Positions 5,913-14,167 of a stretch of DNA of 18,270 nt are shown piece after piece. Every line of letters begins with the position of its first letter. Within the stretch, counting starts at the first letter, position 1. Both the position numbers and the translations under genes were made by a program. The notes below the pieces were generated by a model, which was given only the letters and a program-made list of their open reading frames with translations, made no database searches and had not been told where the DNA came from. Location: positions 1 to 18,270 of the forward strand of contig JAVBWI010000015.1 in assembly GCA_036677445.1 (NCBI GenBank). The letters are read 5' to 3'. Source of the stretch: JAVBWI01 sp036677445 (lineage in GTDB: Bacteria > Bacillota > Clostridia > Christensenellales > CAG-138).

Positions 5913-6222
5913 ATGACAGATTTTATGGTTTTTCTGAGCGACAGCCTGCGGCAGACCTGCATTACGTTTGTGCAGAGCCAATTCGGGTTTAACCTGAGGG
6001 GCAGGGGCGTGCTCATAGGGATCATCGATTCGGGCATCGACTATATGCATCCGGATTTTCGCAACCCGGACGGCACCACCCGTATCGTACCTGCGGGATC
6101 AGTCGCTAAGCGGCACGCCGCCCGAAGGCTTTACGCGGGGCGCTTTGCTAAATGCTATTACCATTTCCACAAGCTATTTTAATAAGGCTACTGAAATAAT
6201 GAACCTTAGCCCTTGGAAATAA
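5913..6222 (+). pseudogene. S8 (subtilisin-like) protease fragment, frameshifted and truncated at both ends
   Basis: The recognisable part is 5965-6147. NLRGRGVLIGIIDSGIDY, with the catalytic aspartate in IIDSGI, is followed by HPDFRNPDGTTRI. Near 6084-6088 one extra base shifts the frame; the text then goes on in the next frame as YLRDQSLSGTPPEGFTRG, also typical of Clostridia S8 proteases. Beyond about 6147 the frame stays open to TAA 6220-6222 but no longer looks like a protease. The roughly 80 residues normally before NLRGRG, and the histidine and serine parts of the active site, are absent. The fragment diverges from the SpoIID-like gene (116 bases apart) and ends in unrecognised DNA before a recombinase remnant. 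It may be the chromosomal side of an integration scar. Confidence 0.7.
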
Positions 6223-6447
6223 TAGGCCAATGGATAGGGGTATTTTTGTGTAACACCTCATGAAAATGCTCTTACATTTTCTGATAGAACTTTGGGTAGC
6301 TTCGCCTATGATCATGTCTGCACGATTAAGTGAACTTAACATTATGTTGAGCACCGTCACTGACGTGAACTTCCTATTATGTTTCACCCTCGGCGTAAGT
6401 CCTAACTTTCGGCGTTAGTCAGGATTTCCGCCGATGGTATCGAAGTA
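6223..6447. other. Non-coding stretch between protease and recombinase remnants
   Basis: No reading frame here resembles a protein on either strand; a 79-codon minus-strand frame (6387-6148) has no ribosome site and unnatural composition. The stretch is AT-rich with several stops in all frames. One of the borders of the S8 fragment and of the recombinase remnant must lie here, so an attachment site could be hidden in it, but I cannot define a core. Confidence 0.5.
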
Positions 6448-7031
6448 GAGGACCTTACACAAAAAACCTATATCTCGGATTACCTTACAAAGAAGCAAAA
6501 GCCAAATCGGGGTGAGCTTCCACAATACCATGTTAAGCGAAGTCCCCCTGCGATCATCTCAAAGGACGTCTTCGATTATGTTCAAGAGGAAATCAAGCGC
6601 CGAGGGCTCCTTGAAAAACCTTACAAAACTATCCATGTGCTTTCAAGCAAAATAGTATGTGGGAAGTGCGGCAGCTGTTATGGCAGCAAATATGGCATGG
6701 GACAAGCAAATATCGCGCCATTGTGTGGCAGTGTAGAAAACGCTGGCATAAGGGGTCGCCGTGCCACTCACCACATCATGAAGGTATTGGCTATGCTGTA
6801 TATGACAGACCCCTCCATCAGAGAGAATTGCCCCAAATGGCGATTTCGACCGTCAACGATAGATACAAAGAACGCCCCGAACAAGTTGAGGCGTTTTTTG
6901 ACAATATCGATGTGTCATACGATTTTGATGATGACCTGTTCTGCGCGTTGGTCACACAGATCTACGTGGAAAGCGATGACACGCTCATATTTGAACTTAG
7001 GGATGGGACTGTGGTTCCGATTAACATATAA
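6448..7031 (+). pseudogene. Third large serine recombinase, C-terminal remnant with frameshift
   Basis: From about 6448 the plus strand reads DLTQKTYISDYLTKKQKPNR, GELPQYHVKRSPPAIISKDV and then IVCGKCGSCYG, the recombinase and zinc-ribbon domains. The catalytic N-terminal half is missing. Near 6685-6690 one A of a run has been lost: the zinc-ribbon text continues in another frame as WHGTSKYRAIVWQCRKRW. After SPCHSPHH most of the coiled-coil segment is gone, and the gene ends with FFDNIDVSYDFDDDLFCALV and LRDGTVVPINI, matching the C-terminus of the intact recombinase at 7033. It is therefore inactive. It faces the 7033-8622 recombinase with one base between the two stop codons. Confidence 0.85.
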
Positions 7032-7032
7032 A

Positions 7033-8622
7033 TCATAGACGCCAAGGTAACTGTGTGCCATCCTTAAAAGCAAATAGTATATCATGCTCCGAACGCACCG
7101 TAAGCGTGTCCACCGTGGTGCGCCAGAGCCCTTCGTCAAACTCTATTAGCAGGTCACTCTGTGAAAGCAACCCAAGAAAACGGGTGATGTTCTCATGCTT
7201 TGCCCTGCGTTCCTGCCTTTGGTTGGTGATGCGATTTAGGCTACCCTTGATCGTTTCATAGCGTTCGAGCAGGGTGCCATAACGTCGCTGGTAGTCCTGC
7301 TGATCGAGAGGAGAATGCGCGTTTTCTTCCACGCATTTCTGCATGAGTGCAATTACCGCGTCCTGTTCGCTTTTGAGCCTGTCGTATTCCCGGTCAAGGT
7401 CTGCGGTATCAGTCAAAGCCTCGATAATATCGGCGTAAGTATGGATAATTTCACTCTTATTAGATATCAGGCTGTTGAAGGCATCCACAAACGCCTGCTT
7501 TAGTACTTCCTCGTAAAAGTGTGGTGTCTTACAACGTTCATCATTCTTATACTTTTGATTACATTGCCATATAGTCCGTCGGTACTTGCTGTTGGAGTGC
7601 CATATTTTATGGCCATATGATCCGCCACAATCACCACAGATGATTTTACCCGAAAAGCACCCCAAGCCGTTAATATGCCGTCCGGACTCCTTGCGCTTTT
7701 TCATTTCATGCTGCACAAGGTCAAATATCTCAGGCGATATGATGGCCGGATGGCTGTTTTCCACGTAGTATTGCGGCACCTCGCCTTCGTTAACCTTCAT
7801 TTTCTTGGTGAGGAAATCTACCGTGAAGTTTTTTTGCAGGAGCGCATCGCCCTTGTACTTCTCGTTGGTAAGAATACTTTCGACGGTGCCGGATTGCCAC
7901 TTTTTCTTGCCCGAAGGCGTGGGAATGCCGCTTTGTATAAGGTGCTTGGATATCCCGTAAGACGTCTTTCCCTCAAGGAAAAGCGAGTAAATCATCCTCA
8001 CGACCGCCGCTTCCTTTTCCACAATTCTTGGCAAACCATCCTCACCCTTTTCGTAACCAAGAAACTGCTTATACGGCAGGGTTACCTTGCCATCCGCAAA
8101 ACGCTTGCGCTGGCCCCATTTGACATTTTCGGAAAGGCTACGGCTTTCCTCCTGCGCCAAGCTGGACATGATCGTGATCAGTAGCTCGCCCTTGCTGTCG
8201 AGGGTGTAGATATTCTCCTTTTCGAAGTAGACCTCGACCCCTTTTTCCTTGAGCTGGCGCACGGTGGTTAAGGTGTCTACGGTATTACGCGCGAAACGGC
8301 TGACCGACTTCGTGAGGATAAGGTCTATTTTTCCATCCAGTGCGTCGACGATCATGCGCTTGAAGCCGTCGCGCTTTTTGGTATTGGTGGCGGAAATACC
8401 CTCGTCGGCGTAGACCTCCACGAACACCCACTCCTCCTTGGAGAGAATATATCGGGTATAATAATCCACCTGCGCATCATAGCTGGTAAGCTGCTCTTCG
8501 TTGTCGGTGGATACACGCGCATATGCCGCCACGCGCTTTTTTGCGGTAAGGCCCATCGGGCCAACAGTTGACGGCCGCGTATATGCAGGAATTACGGTTA
8601 CTCTTGCGGTGCTCTTTTGCAT
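7033..8622 (-). CDS. Large serine recombinase A (integrase/excisionase type)
   Basis: The 529-residue protein catalyses site-specific DNA strand exchange through a 5'-phosphoserine link. The resolvase domain begins at KKRVAAYARVSTD, with the nucleophile Ser38; TKSVSRFARNT (104-114) carries the conserved arginines, and EESRSLSENVKWG (158-170) the long helix. The recombinase domain spans about 185-300, and a zinc ribbon has Cys329, Cys332, Cys354 and Cys364. A coiled coil of about 405-480 follows, the part that controls direction in this family. ATG 8622 has GGAG eight bases upstream. It overlaps the end of recombinase B by 25 bases, so the two are translated together. The length is normal and all key residues are present, so it should be active. 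It could act alone or as a pair with B, as in multi-recombinase Clostridia elements. Confidence 0.9.
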   Translation of the reverse strand: MQKSTARVTVIPAYTRPSTVGPMGLTAKKRVAAYARVSTDNEEQLTSYDAQVDYYTRYILSKEEWVFVEVYADEGISATNTKKRDGFKRMIVDALDGKIDLILTKSVSRFARNTVDTLTTVRQLKEKGVEVYFEKENIYTLDSKGELLITIMSSLAQEESRSLSENVKWGQRKRFADGKVTLPYKQFLGYEKGEDGLPRIVEKEAAVVRMIYSLFLEGKTSYGISKHLIQSGIPTPSGKKKWQSGTVESILTNEKYKGDALLQKNFTVDFLTKKMKVNEGEVPQYYVENSHPAIISPEIFDLVQHEMKKRKESGRHINGLGCFSGKIICGDCGGSYGHKIWHSNSKYRRTIWQCNQKYKNDERCKTPHFYEEVLKQAFVDAFNSLISNKSEIIHTYADIIEALTDTADLDREYDRLKSEQDAVIALMQKCVEENAHSPLDQQDYQRRYGTLLERYETIKGSLNRITNQRQERRAKHENITRFLGLLSQSDLLIEFDEGLWRTTVDTLTVRSEHDILFAFKDGTQLPWRL

Positions 8623-9932
8623 TGGCTGGTCTCCATTTTCATATATTCAAGCTGGCGCTGGCGCGCCCGCTGTCTTGCATCCTCGCCCCAGCTATCCCGG
8701 CGCGATTTATCCTGCCATATGTGCTCCGCCGAATGGCCATCGCGGAACACGAAAATCACCTGATTGGGTGCGGTTATGTGCATCTCTTGGATTTGTCTGT
8801 TGAAAGCCACCTCATCAAAAGCGGATAGCCCGAGCGCCTTTTCCGTAAGCGTCAGCAGAATAGGCTCAGGTATCTGTTTTGCATGGCAGGCGTCTTTGCC
8901 ACTGCGAAGGTACGTCGTGCATTGCCAGTATGGCTTGCCATGGCACACGACGCGCTTGAATTTCCGCCCGCAATTATTGCATTGAATCATGCCGGAAAAG
9001 GGGTATCTAGCGGGCGTATCCGTGGAAATGTTGCTGCTTTTCCTGTTGGATTCGAGCTGTCTCTGTGCGTGATCAAAGGTACTCCGGTCGATTATGGCTG
9101 GATGTGTGCCCTCCGAGTAATACATCGGAAGCACGCCTTTATTTGGGCGTTCCTTCTTGGTCAGATGGTCGGCGACATAGCTTTTCTGCAACAGGGCGTT
9201 GCCCGTATACTTTTCGTTGTGCAGCAAGTGCAGCACGCGCGCCCCTGACCACTCGCCGCCGCGCCTTTGCATGGCTCCCTGCGCATTAAGCTGCTTTGCT
9301 ATCGTCTCTACTCCTACGCCCTCGATGCAATCTTGGAAAATCTTATGCACAATCGTTGCTTCCGCTGGATCGATCTTGATCATGCCTTTGGATATCCGAT
9401 AGCCGTACATATAACTCAGGCCGACCAGCTCGCCGTCCCGAAAGCGGCTGCGAATCCGCCACTTGCAATTCTCGCTGACCGATCGGCTTTCCTCCTGCGC
9501 AAAAGAAGCGAGGATGGTAAGCATCAGCTCGCCATCCCCGCTCAGACTGTGGATATTCTCTTTTTCGAAGAACACATCGATGTTGAGCGCCTTTAGCTCG
9601 CGCACCGCCTCCAGCATTGTCACCGTGTTCCTTGCCAGCCGCGAAATGGACTTAGTGATTACCATATCGATCTTCCCGGCCCGGCAATCGGCAAGCAGCC
9701 GCTGGAACTCAGGGCGGTCGTCCTTCGTGCCGGTGAGCGCCTCATCCGCGTACACACCGGCGTATTCCCAGCCAGGGTGACGTTGGATATAGGCGCTGTA
9801 GTAGCTGACCTGCGCCGAGAGCGAGTGGAGCATCGCGTCCTTGCCGCTGGACACCCGCGCATATGCCGCCACGCGCTTTTTCTTGGGCGCTGCGGGCGAT
9901 AAAGGCCCGATCATCCGTATGTTGCGTGCCAT
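8598..9932 (-). CDS. Large serine recombinase B, short C-terminus
   Basis: From ATG 9932, with AAGGAGG six to seven bases upstream, the protein has 444 residues. Ser28 in KKRVAAYARVSSG is the nucleophile, and TKSISRLARNT (93-103) holds the conserved arginines. The recombinase domain (about 170-285) contains NEKYTGNALLQKSYVADHLT, and the zinc ribbon has Cys318, Cys321, Cys338 and Cys349. Unlike recombinase A, it has no long coiled coil after the zinc ribbon. It ends with a basic, glutamine-rich helix (QRARQRQLEYMKM). Because the coiled coil governs integration versus excision, B may need A as partner; this is inference. A and B share a 25-base or longer stretch of identical DNA over KKRVAAYARVS, as expected of paralogues. 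An upstream extension of the frame to 10031 has no ribosome site. Confidence 0.9.
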   Translation of the reverse strand: MARNIRMIGPLSPAAPKKKRVAAYARVSSGKDAMLHSLSAQVSYYSAYIQRHPGWEYAGVYADEALTGTKDDRPEFQRLLADCRAGKIDMVITKSISRLARNTVTMLEAVRELKALNIDVFFEKENIHSLSGDGELMLTILASFAQEESRSVSENCKWRIRSRFRDGELVGLSYMYGYRISKGMIKIDPAEATIVHKIFQDCIEGVGVETIAKQLNAQGAMQRRGGEWSGARVLHLLHNEKYTGNALLQKSYVADHLTKKERPNKGVLPMYYSEGTHPAIIDRSTFDHAQRQLESNRKSSNISTDTPARYPFSGMIQCNNCGRKFKRVVCHGKPYWQCTTYLRSGKDACHAKQIPEPILLTLTEKALGLSAFDEVAFNRQIQEMHITAPNQVIFVFRDGHSAEHIWQDKSRRDSWGEDARQRARQRQLEYMKMETSQCKRAPQE

Positions 9933-9990
9933 ATGATCCCTCCTTGCAGTACCACATGTTAGCTCTGACACCGGCACATAGCAAGTCAAT

Positions 9991-10152
9991 TCACCGGCAT
10001 AATCCGCCGAAAACGGGGCGATATTTGGCAATCAGTTTTGAATTGATTTTCGCATAATCCCGATCATTTATCAGCCCGCGCGCAAGCATGGTCTTGGTAA
10101 TGGAAAGCGCCACCCGGTAGTTCTTTTCCCGTTCAAACTGCTCTTTGGTCAT
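9991..10152 (-). CDS. 53-residue protein beside recombinases (SHOCT-like)
   Basis: The small product MTKEQFEREKNYRVALSITK continues with MLARGLINDRDYAKINSKLI and AKYRPVFGGL. Two short helices with a 'GLI.D.DY..I...L' turn recall the SHOCT motif. Genes of this size and sequence type often precede serine recombinases in Clostridia elements, though I know of no tested function. GGAGGGG six bases before ATG 10152 fixes the start. It overlaps the end of the zinc-ribbon HTH gene by 20 bases and lies 58 bases before recombinase B, so it is part of the recombinase operon. Confidence 0.7.
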   Translation of the reverse strand: MTKEQFEREKNYRVALSITKTMLARGLINDRDYAKINSKLIAKYRPVFGGLCR

Positions 10153-10594
10153 GGGCCGCCCCTCCAAACCGGTTCTTGATATAGCAGGCATGCCCGCAGT
10201 ATTTGCGGGCCTTGTTGCCGTAGCTTTCAAATGTATGGCCGCAGCCTTCGCAGCGGATCGTGTACAGGGCCTTTTTATTAAGCTGATTGTCATTGTTGCG
10301 CCACCACTCAAGGCGGCATTCATCGGAGCAAAACCGTCTGGGCTTTTGCTTGGGTTTCTGAATCAGGTGCTTGCCGCATTGCCTGCATGTAACGCCCTCC
10401 ACGGCTATTGCGGTTGTTATAGTTGATGCAGCGGTGCTATCCGTAGTAGCGTCTTGCATACAAACCTGCACCGAATTACGTCGACAAAAGGACTTTATGG
10501 TTTCTTTGGATATTCCGAGGCAGGAGGCCATCTGTCCATAACTGACCCCATCACTACGCATCTGGTGTATTTTTTCTTTCTGGCCGATAGTCAT
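10133..10594 (-). CDS. HTH plus double zinc-ribbon protein, recombinase operon
   Basis: Residues 1-40 form a helix-turn-helix of the sigma-70 region 4/resolvase type (QKEKIHQMRSDGVSYGQMAS, CLGISKETIKSFCRRN). Two cysteine clusters follow: Cys70, Cys73, Cys89, Cys93 and Cys115, Cys118, Cys133, Cys137, each CxxC-x14-15-CxxxC, likely zinc ribbons. The length is 153 residues. Similar small proteins precede serine recombinases in many Clostridia prophages and integrative elements and may regulate them or assist recombination; that is inference from position. GGGGG just before ATG 10594 serves as ribosome site. The gene starts shortly after the late-operon terminator, so it begins a new transcript, though I see no clear promoter. 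Confidence 0.8.
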   Translation of the reverse strand: MTIGQKEKIHQMRSDGVSYGQMASCLGISKETIKSFCRRNSVQVCMQDATTDSTAASTITTAIAVEGVTCRQCGKHLIQKPKQKPRRFCSDECRLEWWRNNDNQLNKKALYTIRCEGCGHTFESYGNKARKYCGHACYIKNRFGGAAHDQRAV

Positions 10595-10608
10595 ATATCC
10601 CCCATATC

Positions 10609-10636
10609 AAAAGGGGCGCTGCAGCCGCAGCGCCCC
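10609..10636 (-). terminator. Terminator of the lysis/late operon
   Basis: A perfect 10-bp stem (GGGGCGCTGC with GCAGCGCCCC, 4-base loop) follows the endolysin stop on the minus strand and is trailed by TTTTGAT. It separates the late genes from the recombinase operon. Confidence 0.85.
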
Positions 10637-10650
10637 ACCGTCCTTAAAGT

Positions 10651-11382
10651 TTAGTCGCGCCACTCCAAGCCGAGTGCGGCGTTGGTCTTAGGACCGGCCT
10701 TGCCGTCCACCACGAGCTTGGCATTCCTCTGGAATTTACGCACGGCCTTATCTGCCAGCGGGCCGAACACGCCGTCAATCGTACCCACGGTGTACCCGCG
10801 TTTCTTGAGTGCCGCCTGCAGCGCGGATACATCCGAACCCCGAACATAGGGACTATCGAGCTTCAGCACGCGGCTCTTGGTCGCGGGCGTAACCTCGGCA
10901 TTAAAAAAGGGCGGCCTGCCATATGCATTCCAACCCTTGAGAGGCGATTTAATTACCCCGGCATCTCGGCCCTGCGCCTCAATGACGTTCAGGGCGTCGT
11001 CCACGACGTAGCCAACATGGTACGCCTTGCCTTTGTTATCCACCTTGAACACAAAATCGCCGCGCCGCAGCTCGCCCTGGGATATGCGCGCGCACCGGCG
11101 CAGCAGACCGTCCGCCGAAGTATCGGTGGAGAGCAAGCCCTCTTTCAGGAAGAAATACACGGCCAGCCCCGAGCAGTCGAAGGCGCGTAGCACGTCGCCG
11201 TAACCCGCGAGCACCTGCTTGCGCCAGAAGGCAATTGCCCGCTGCGCAGTGGCCGCGCTGTTCTCGCGCTTGCGTATCCACGCCTCGTTGATCTGACGAC
11301 CCTGCTCACCCTGTCCGCCCCACACATACACGCTGTGGTTGCGCACCTGCTCCTCAAGGTAGGAAATGAACTTATTCAGCAT
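10651..11382 (-). CDS. Endolysin: NlpC/P60-type peptidase plus peptidoglycan-binding domain
   Basis: The 243-residue enzyme cuts cell wall peptides at the end of the phage cycle. The catalytic domain (about 15-150) has Cys70 in RAFDCSGLAVYFF and His122 in AYHVGYVVDD, with a polar third residue probably in IEAQG (135-137). GDFVF before the histidine is typical. Residues 177-240 are a peptidoglycan-binding type 1 domain (VSALQAALKKRGYTVGTIDG, VFGPLADKAVRKFQ). No signal peptide is seen, so export relies on the holin. GGGGAG seven bases before ATG 11382 fixes the start, and the gene overlaps the holin stop by 11 bases, which couples their translation. Length and residues are normal, so it should be functional. 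Confidence 0.9.
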   Translation of the reverse strand: MLNKFISYLEEQVRNHSVYVWGGQGEQGRQINEAWIRKRENSAATAQRAIAFWRKQVLAGYGDVLRAFDCSGLAVYFFLKEGLLSTDTSADGLLRRCARISQGELRRGDFVFKVDNKGKAYHVGYVVDDALNVIEAQGRDAGVIKSPLKGWNAYGRPPFFNAEVTPATKSRVLKLDSPYVRGSDVSALQAALKKRGYTVGTIDGVFGPLADKAVRKFQRNAKLVVDGKAGPKTNAALGLEWRD

Positions 11383-11785
11383 CGTTTTTCTCCCCTTTCT
11401 TGGCGAGCTGCGCGAGTATATCCCGCAGCCTGTCCGGTACGGGTACCCCCAGCCGCGCCGCGTTTTCCACGATGGAGATGCCCTCGTTGCTCAGATAGAA
11501 AAAGATCACGGCAGTACGGAGCGTACTGCCGGTTCCGATCACCTGACTGTCGATCATGTGCGCTACGCCGACGAGGGCGAATATCAGCACCTTTTTGAAA
11601 ATGCCTTTCGCGCCGACCTCGCTGGAGAGCTTCTTGTCGACGACCGCGCACATCACGCCGGTCAGGTAATCGATCGCCACCATGGCAATAAGCGCAATCA
11701 GCACGCCGTCCACACCTCCCACAAACCAGCCGATCCCGCCGCCTATCGCGGTGAAAACAAGCTGAATTCCATTCCAAACCCTCAT
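11372..11785 (-). CDS. Phage holin, holin 4 / toxin-secretion holin family
   Basis: The 137-residue protein has hydrophobic segments at about 6-20, 27-49 and 64-80, and a weaker one near 88-100. The signature VLIALIAMVAIDYLTGVMCA is followed by GIFKKVLIFALVGVAHMID, as in the phage_holin_4 family. The C-terminus is charged (LAQLAKKGEKNDAE). Such proteins form membrane lesions that let the endolysin reach the wall. GAGGA six bases before ATG 11785 is the ribosome site. It sits directly before the endolysin, with an 11-base overlap. Confidence 0.9.
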   Translation of the reverse strand: MRVWNGIQLVFTAIGGGIGWFVGGVDGVLIALIAMVAIDYLTGVMCAVVDKKLSSEVGAKGIFKKVLIFALVGVAHMIDSQVIGTGSTLRTAVIFFYLSNEGISIVENAARLGVPVPDRLRDILAQLAKKGEKNDAE

Positions 11786-11824
11786 GTACCATCCTCGCTT
11801 TCTCCTTTTTGTGCTAACTAAAGA

Positions 11825-11844
11825 GCGCCCCCTTGCGGGAGCGC
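11825..11844 (-). terminator. Weak hairpin between fibre gene and holin
   Basis: GCGCTCCC and GGGGGCGC can pair with one mismatch around a 4-base loop right after the fibre stop codon, followed by TCTTTAGTT. It could be an attenuating terminator that lowers lysis gene expression relative to the tail genes, or just an RNA stabiliser. Confidence 0.45.
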
Positions 11845-11845
11845 C

Positions 11846-13648
11846 CTACAGCGTCAATATCAGGTCTTGCAGTTGCCGCATCAAATCCGCGCGCGGCCTG
11901 CCTGCCGTGAAGGGCAGCCATCCGACCGGCGGCACATCAAACGCGCCGGACACGTCGTGCGCATTAATCACGCTCACGATATCGTCCATGGCGCTGCGTA
12001 TCTCGGCGATGTGCAGCGGCCAGCGCCAAATTGCCGTTTTTCCGCCCACGACGGCCTCTTTCCACGCCTGCACCGGCAGGCCGTAGTAGCGCCGCACAGC
12101 GTTGACCGCGTCACGAAGCTGCTGAATATGGGCGGCCTTGACCGTGGTAACGCTGGCGGTGATCTGTGAAAACGGCGACGCCGCTATTGTGAACTGCGCC
12201 TGCACCGCCGAACTCTCCGCCCCCGTGGCGGCGTTGACCGCCTTAACCGAAAGGGTATGGCTACCCGTCGATAACTGCGGCGGCACGAATATACTCGCGG
12301 CGTTGCCGCCCAAGGAGCCGGATACCGAAAACCGCGCCGGGTCGGCAACGCTGTCGTACCACGGGCCGCCGTCCACGCACACGCGCAGCGTTTGGCTGCC
12401 GCCTGCATATGCCCCGGTTTTGAGCAGCACTCTCGGCGTGGTGCTGTAGGTTGTTCTGCCGGATACCGGAGCCAGCAGTAACGGCGCGGGCGGCGCGGTA
12501 ACCATGCTGACGATGTTGCTCGACGCATACGCCGAGGCCGCGTCGAAGCTGTCTACCGTCCGAATGCGATACACCACCTTGACCCCGTCGCGCATATCCG
12601 CCGCCACAGCCGTGCTGCCGGAGGTCGCGGAGGACAGGATTGTGGTCAGCGCTGCGAAGGAAGTCCATGTGACGCCGCCGTCCATGGAGCTTGCGCTCTG
12701 GATCGTATACGACTTGATCGCACTGGTGCCCGGCACCACGCCGCCCCACGAGAGGGCAATGCTTCCGCCCTCGTACACCTCCGGCGCGGCAGTAAACATA
12801 CCCGGCGGTGAGGGCAGCACGTTTTTGCGCACGCTGCCCGATGTCGCCCAATCCGAGTAATATAAGCTGCCCAGCGCGCCGCGCGTGCGTATCCGAAACC
12901 GCCGGTAATGCCCGCGCGTGGGCGGCAGGTCGACGGCACGCGAGCCGCTGCCGGAAGAGGAAGGCACGATTGCGGGCGGCTGCCAAGCCCCCCAATTTTC
13001 GCCGTCCGGCGAATCGCTGTATGCGATCTCATACCCTGTAATGGCGTTTGCGCCGCCGCCCGTCGCGCCGCTCCATGTGAGCGCTGCATCCGTTTCAGCC
13101 ACGGAAGGCGAAATGGTGACACTGGTCGGCGGCCCGCACGGCGCAGGCGGCGTATAGTTGACCTGCAGGTTGTGGTTGCCGGGCGTCGTGGAAAAGCGCT
13201 TTGCGTCGTTCGTCCCGCTCTGGTCGTTGGGCACGCGTTCCAGACGGAAAATGTGTTCGGGGCTGTTGTTGTCCACGATCCACTGGACAATGTTCGTGAC
13301 GTCGATCGTGCGGGTTGCCGCGCTCGTACCGGTGAGCGTAAACTGCACGCCGTCGCACGCAATGTACGGGCCGACGTTCCATGTGAACGCGCCCCAGTTG
13401 CCTGTTCGCAGACTGACCTTGCTGGTGAGCGTCGCGGCAAGGCCGCCCGAAACCTGCGCCAATACGAGCGAAGCGCTGTTGATCGTGGAGCCTGCGGGTA
13501 TCTGCGTGTTCAAGCTCTCGAAGTTGAAAAAGCAGTTGTTTGTAGTGCTGGAATATTTACCGACGTCACACGAGCCTGTGTTTGCCTGATTGGGTGACGC
13601 TCGGTCGATCTCGCAGACATGGGTGGCGTACTTGACTAAGGTTGCCAT
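11846..13648 (-). CDS. Tail fibre/tip protein with DNRLRE and fibronectin III domains
   Basis: The 600-residue protein starts with a DNRLRE-type beta-sandwich (about 5-165: FFNFESLNTQIPAGSTINSA, TIDVTNIVQWIVDNN). Two fibronectin type III domains follow (about 168-275 from PCGPPTSVTISPSV, and 282-385 from PSPPGMFTAAPEVY). An Ig-like domain spans about 388-490 (APLLLAPVSGRTTYSTTPRV). The last 100 residues are a helical tip with paired LRDAVNAVRRYYGLP and IAEIRSAMDDIVSVINAH motifs and a final RADLMRQLQDL. Such modular fibres bind sugars or surface proteins of the host. It follows the small baseplate protein by 11 bases and belongs to the tail operon. DNRLRE and fibronectin domains are frequent in Clostridia phages. 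No sign of a diversity-generating variable repeat or reverse transcriptase was found. Confidence 0.8.
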   Translation of the reverse strand: MATLVKYATHVCEIDRASPNQANTGSCDVGKYSSTTNNCFFNFESLNTQIPAGSTINSASLVLAQVSGGLAATLTSKVSLRTGNWGAFTWNVGPYIACDGVQFTLTGTSAATRTIDVTNIVQWIVDNNSPEHIFRLERVPNDQSGTNDAKRFSTTPGNHNLQVNYTPPAPCGPPTSVTISPSVAETDAALTWSGATGGGANAITGYEIAYSDSPDGENWGAWQPPAIVPSSSGSGSRAVDLPPTRGHYRRFRIRTRGALGSLYYSDWATSGSVRKNVLPSPPGMFTAAPEVYEGGSIALSWGGVVPGTSAIKSYTIQSASSMDGGVTWTSFAALTTILSSATSGSTAVAADMRDGVKVVYRIRTVDSFDAASAYASSNIVSMVTAPPAPLLLAPVSGRTTYSTTPRVLLKTGAYAGGSQTLRVCVDGGPWYDSVADPARFSVSGSLGGNAASIFVPPQLSTGSHTLSVKAVNAATGAESSAVQAQFTIAASPFSQITASVTTVKAAHIQQLRDAVNAVRRYYGLPVQAWKEAVVGGKTAIWRWPLHIAEIRSAMDDIVSVINAHDVSGAFDVPPVGWLPFTAGRPRADLMRQLQDLILTL

Positions 13649-13659
13649 ATCGCACCGCC

Positions 13660-14163
13660 TTACTCGTACACGGCGGTGATCAGTGAATTCACCGTGCCGC
13701 AGAGGGCGGAATCAAGCCGCGTGTCCGTGATCTTATCCTGCGTGATCGCCACCACGCCCTTGCCCACCAGCACGTCCGCAAGCCCCAGCTCGTACACTTC
13801 AACGGTGCGCGTGAGCTCGGGCGGGGCGGGAATCTCCAGCGGCGCGCCGGTTTTTACGGCGAGCGCGATGTTCCTGTCCACGGCGCTCAAACGCAGCACC
13901 ACCCGGTCAATGCGCGGCTGTGCGCCGTTGGCGGTGGTAAGCGTCAGCTCCAGCGGCAGCGTATTCTCATATGCATACCCCCTGATCCACGCGCTGCCCG
14001 GAGCGACAAGTACATGCATGCCGTCAGAGGCCGTGACCTTGAGATTATTGGAATCGGCGTAGAAGATGCCGTTGGTGACCAGCTTGGCGAAATACCCGGC
14101 GAAGTCGGAAGCGTCGTACACGCGGTCGCCGCCGGACGAGTTGAAAAAGCCGCTCTTTTCCAT
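13660..14163 (-). CDS. Small baseplate/fibre-base protein
   Basis: From ATG 14163 (GGGGG nine bases upstream, four bases after the previous stop) the protein has 167 residues and begins MEKSGFFNSSGGDRVYDASD. The text DFAGYFAKLVTNGIFYAD, then VLVAPGSAWIRGYAYEN and QPRIDRVVLRLSAVDRNI, is the usual N-terminal pattern of Firmicutes baseplate or upper-fibre proteins that anchor the receptor-binding fibre. Most relatives are longer and carry a receptor-binding end. Here the binding part may be supplied by the 600-residue fibre encoded next. An upstream extension of the frame to 14238 overlaps the Gp37-like gene and is rejected. Confidence 0.75.
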   Translation of the reverse strand: MEKSGFFNSSGGDRVYDASDFAGYFAKLVTNGIFYADSNNLKVTASDGMHVLVAPGSAWIRGYAYENTLPLELTLTTANGAQPRIDRVVLRLSAVDRNIALAVKTGAPLEIPAPPELTRTVEVYELGLADVLVGKGVVAITQDKITDTRLDSALCGTVNSLITAVYE

Positions 14164-14167
14164 ATGG

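Noticed and set aside
6148..6387. A 79-codon minus-strand gene
   Set aside because: It has no ribosome site and no family resemblance, and it overlaps the protease fragment on the other strand.
7033..9932. tRNA gene as attachment site next to the recombinases
   Set aside because: I could not find a cloverleaf, or a TTCRANNC loop with pairing arms, in the flanking DNA. Serine integrases often use protein genes instead.
12138..13597. Long antisense frames opposite the fibre gene
   Set aside because: They are rich in Arg, Ala and Pro, lack ribosome sites, and follow from the high GC of the real gene.
11846..13648. Diversity-generating retroelement target in the tail fibre
   Set aside because: There is no reverse transcriptase, accessory gene or template repeat in the window, and the C-terminus is a helical tip, not a C-type lectin fold.
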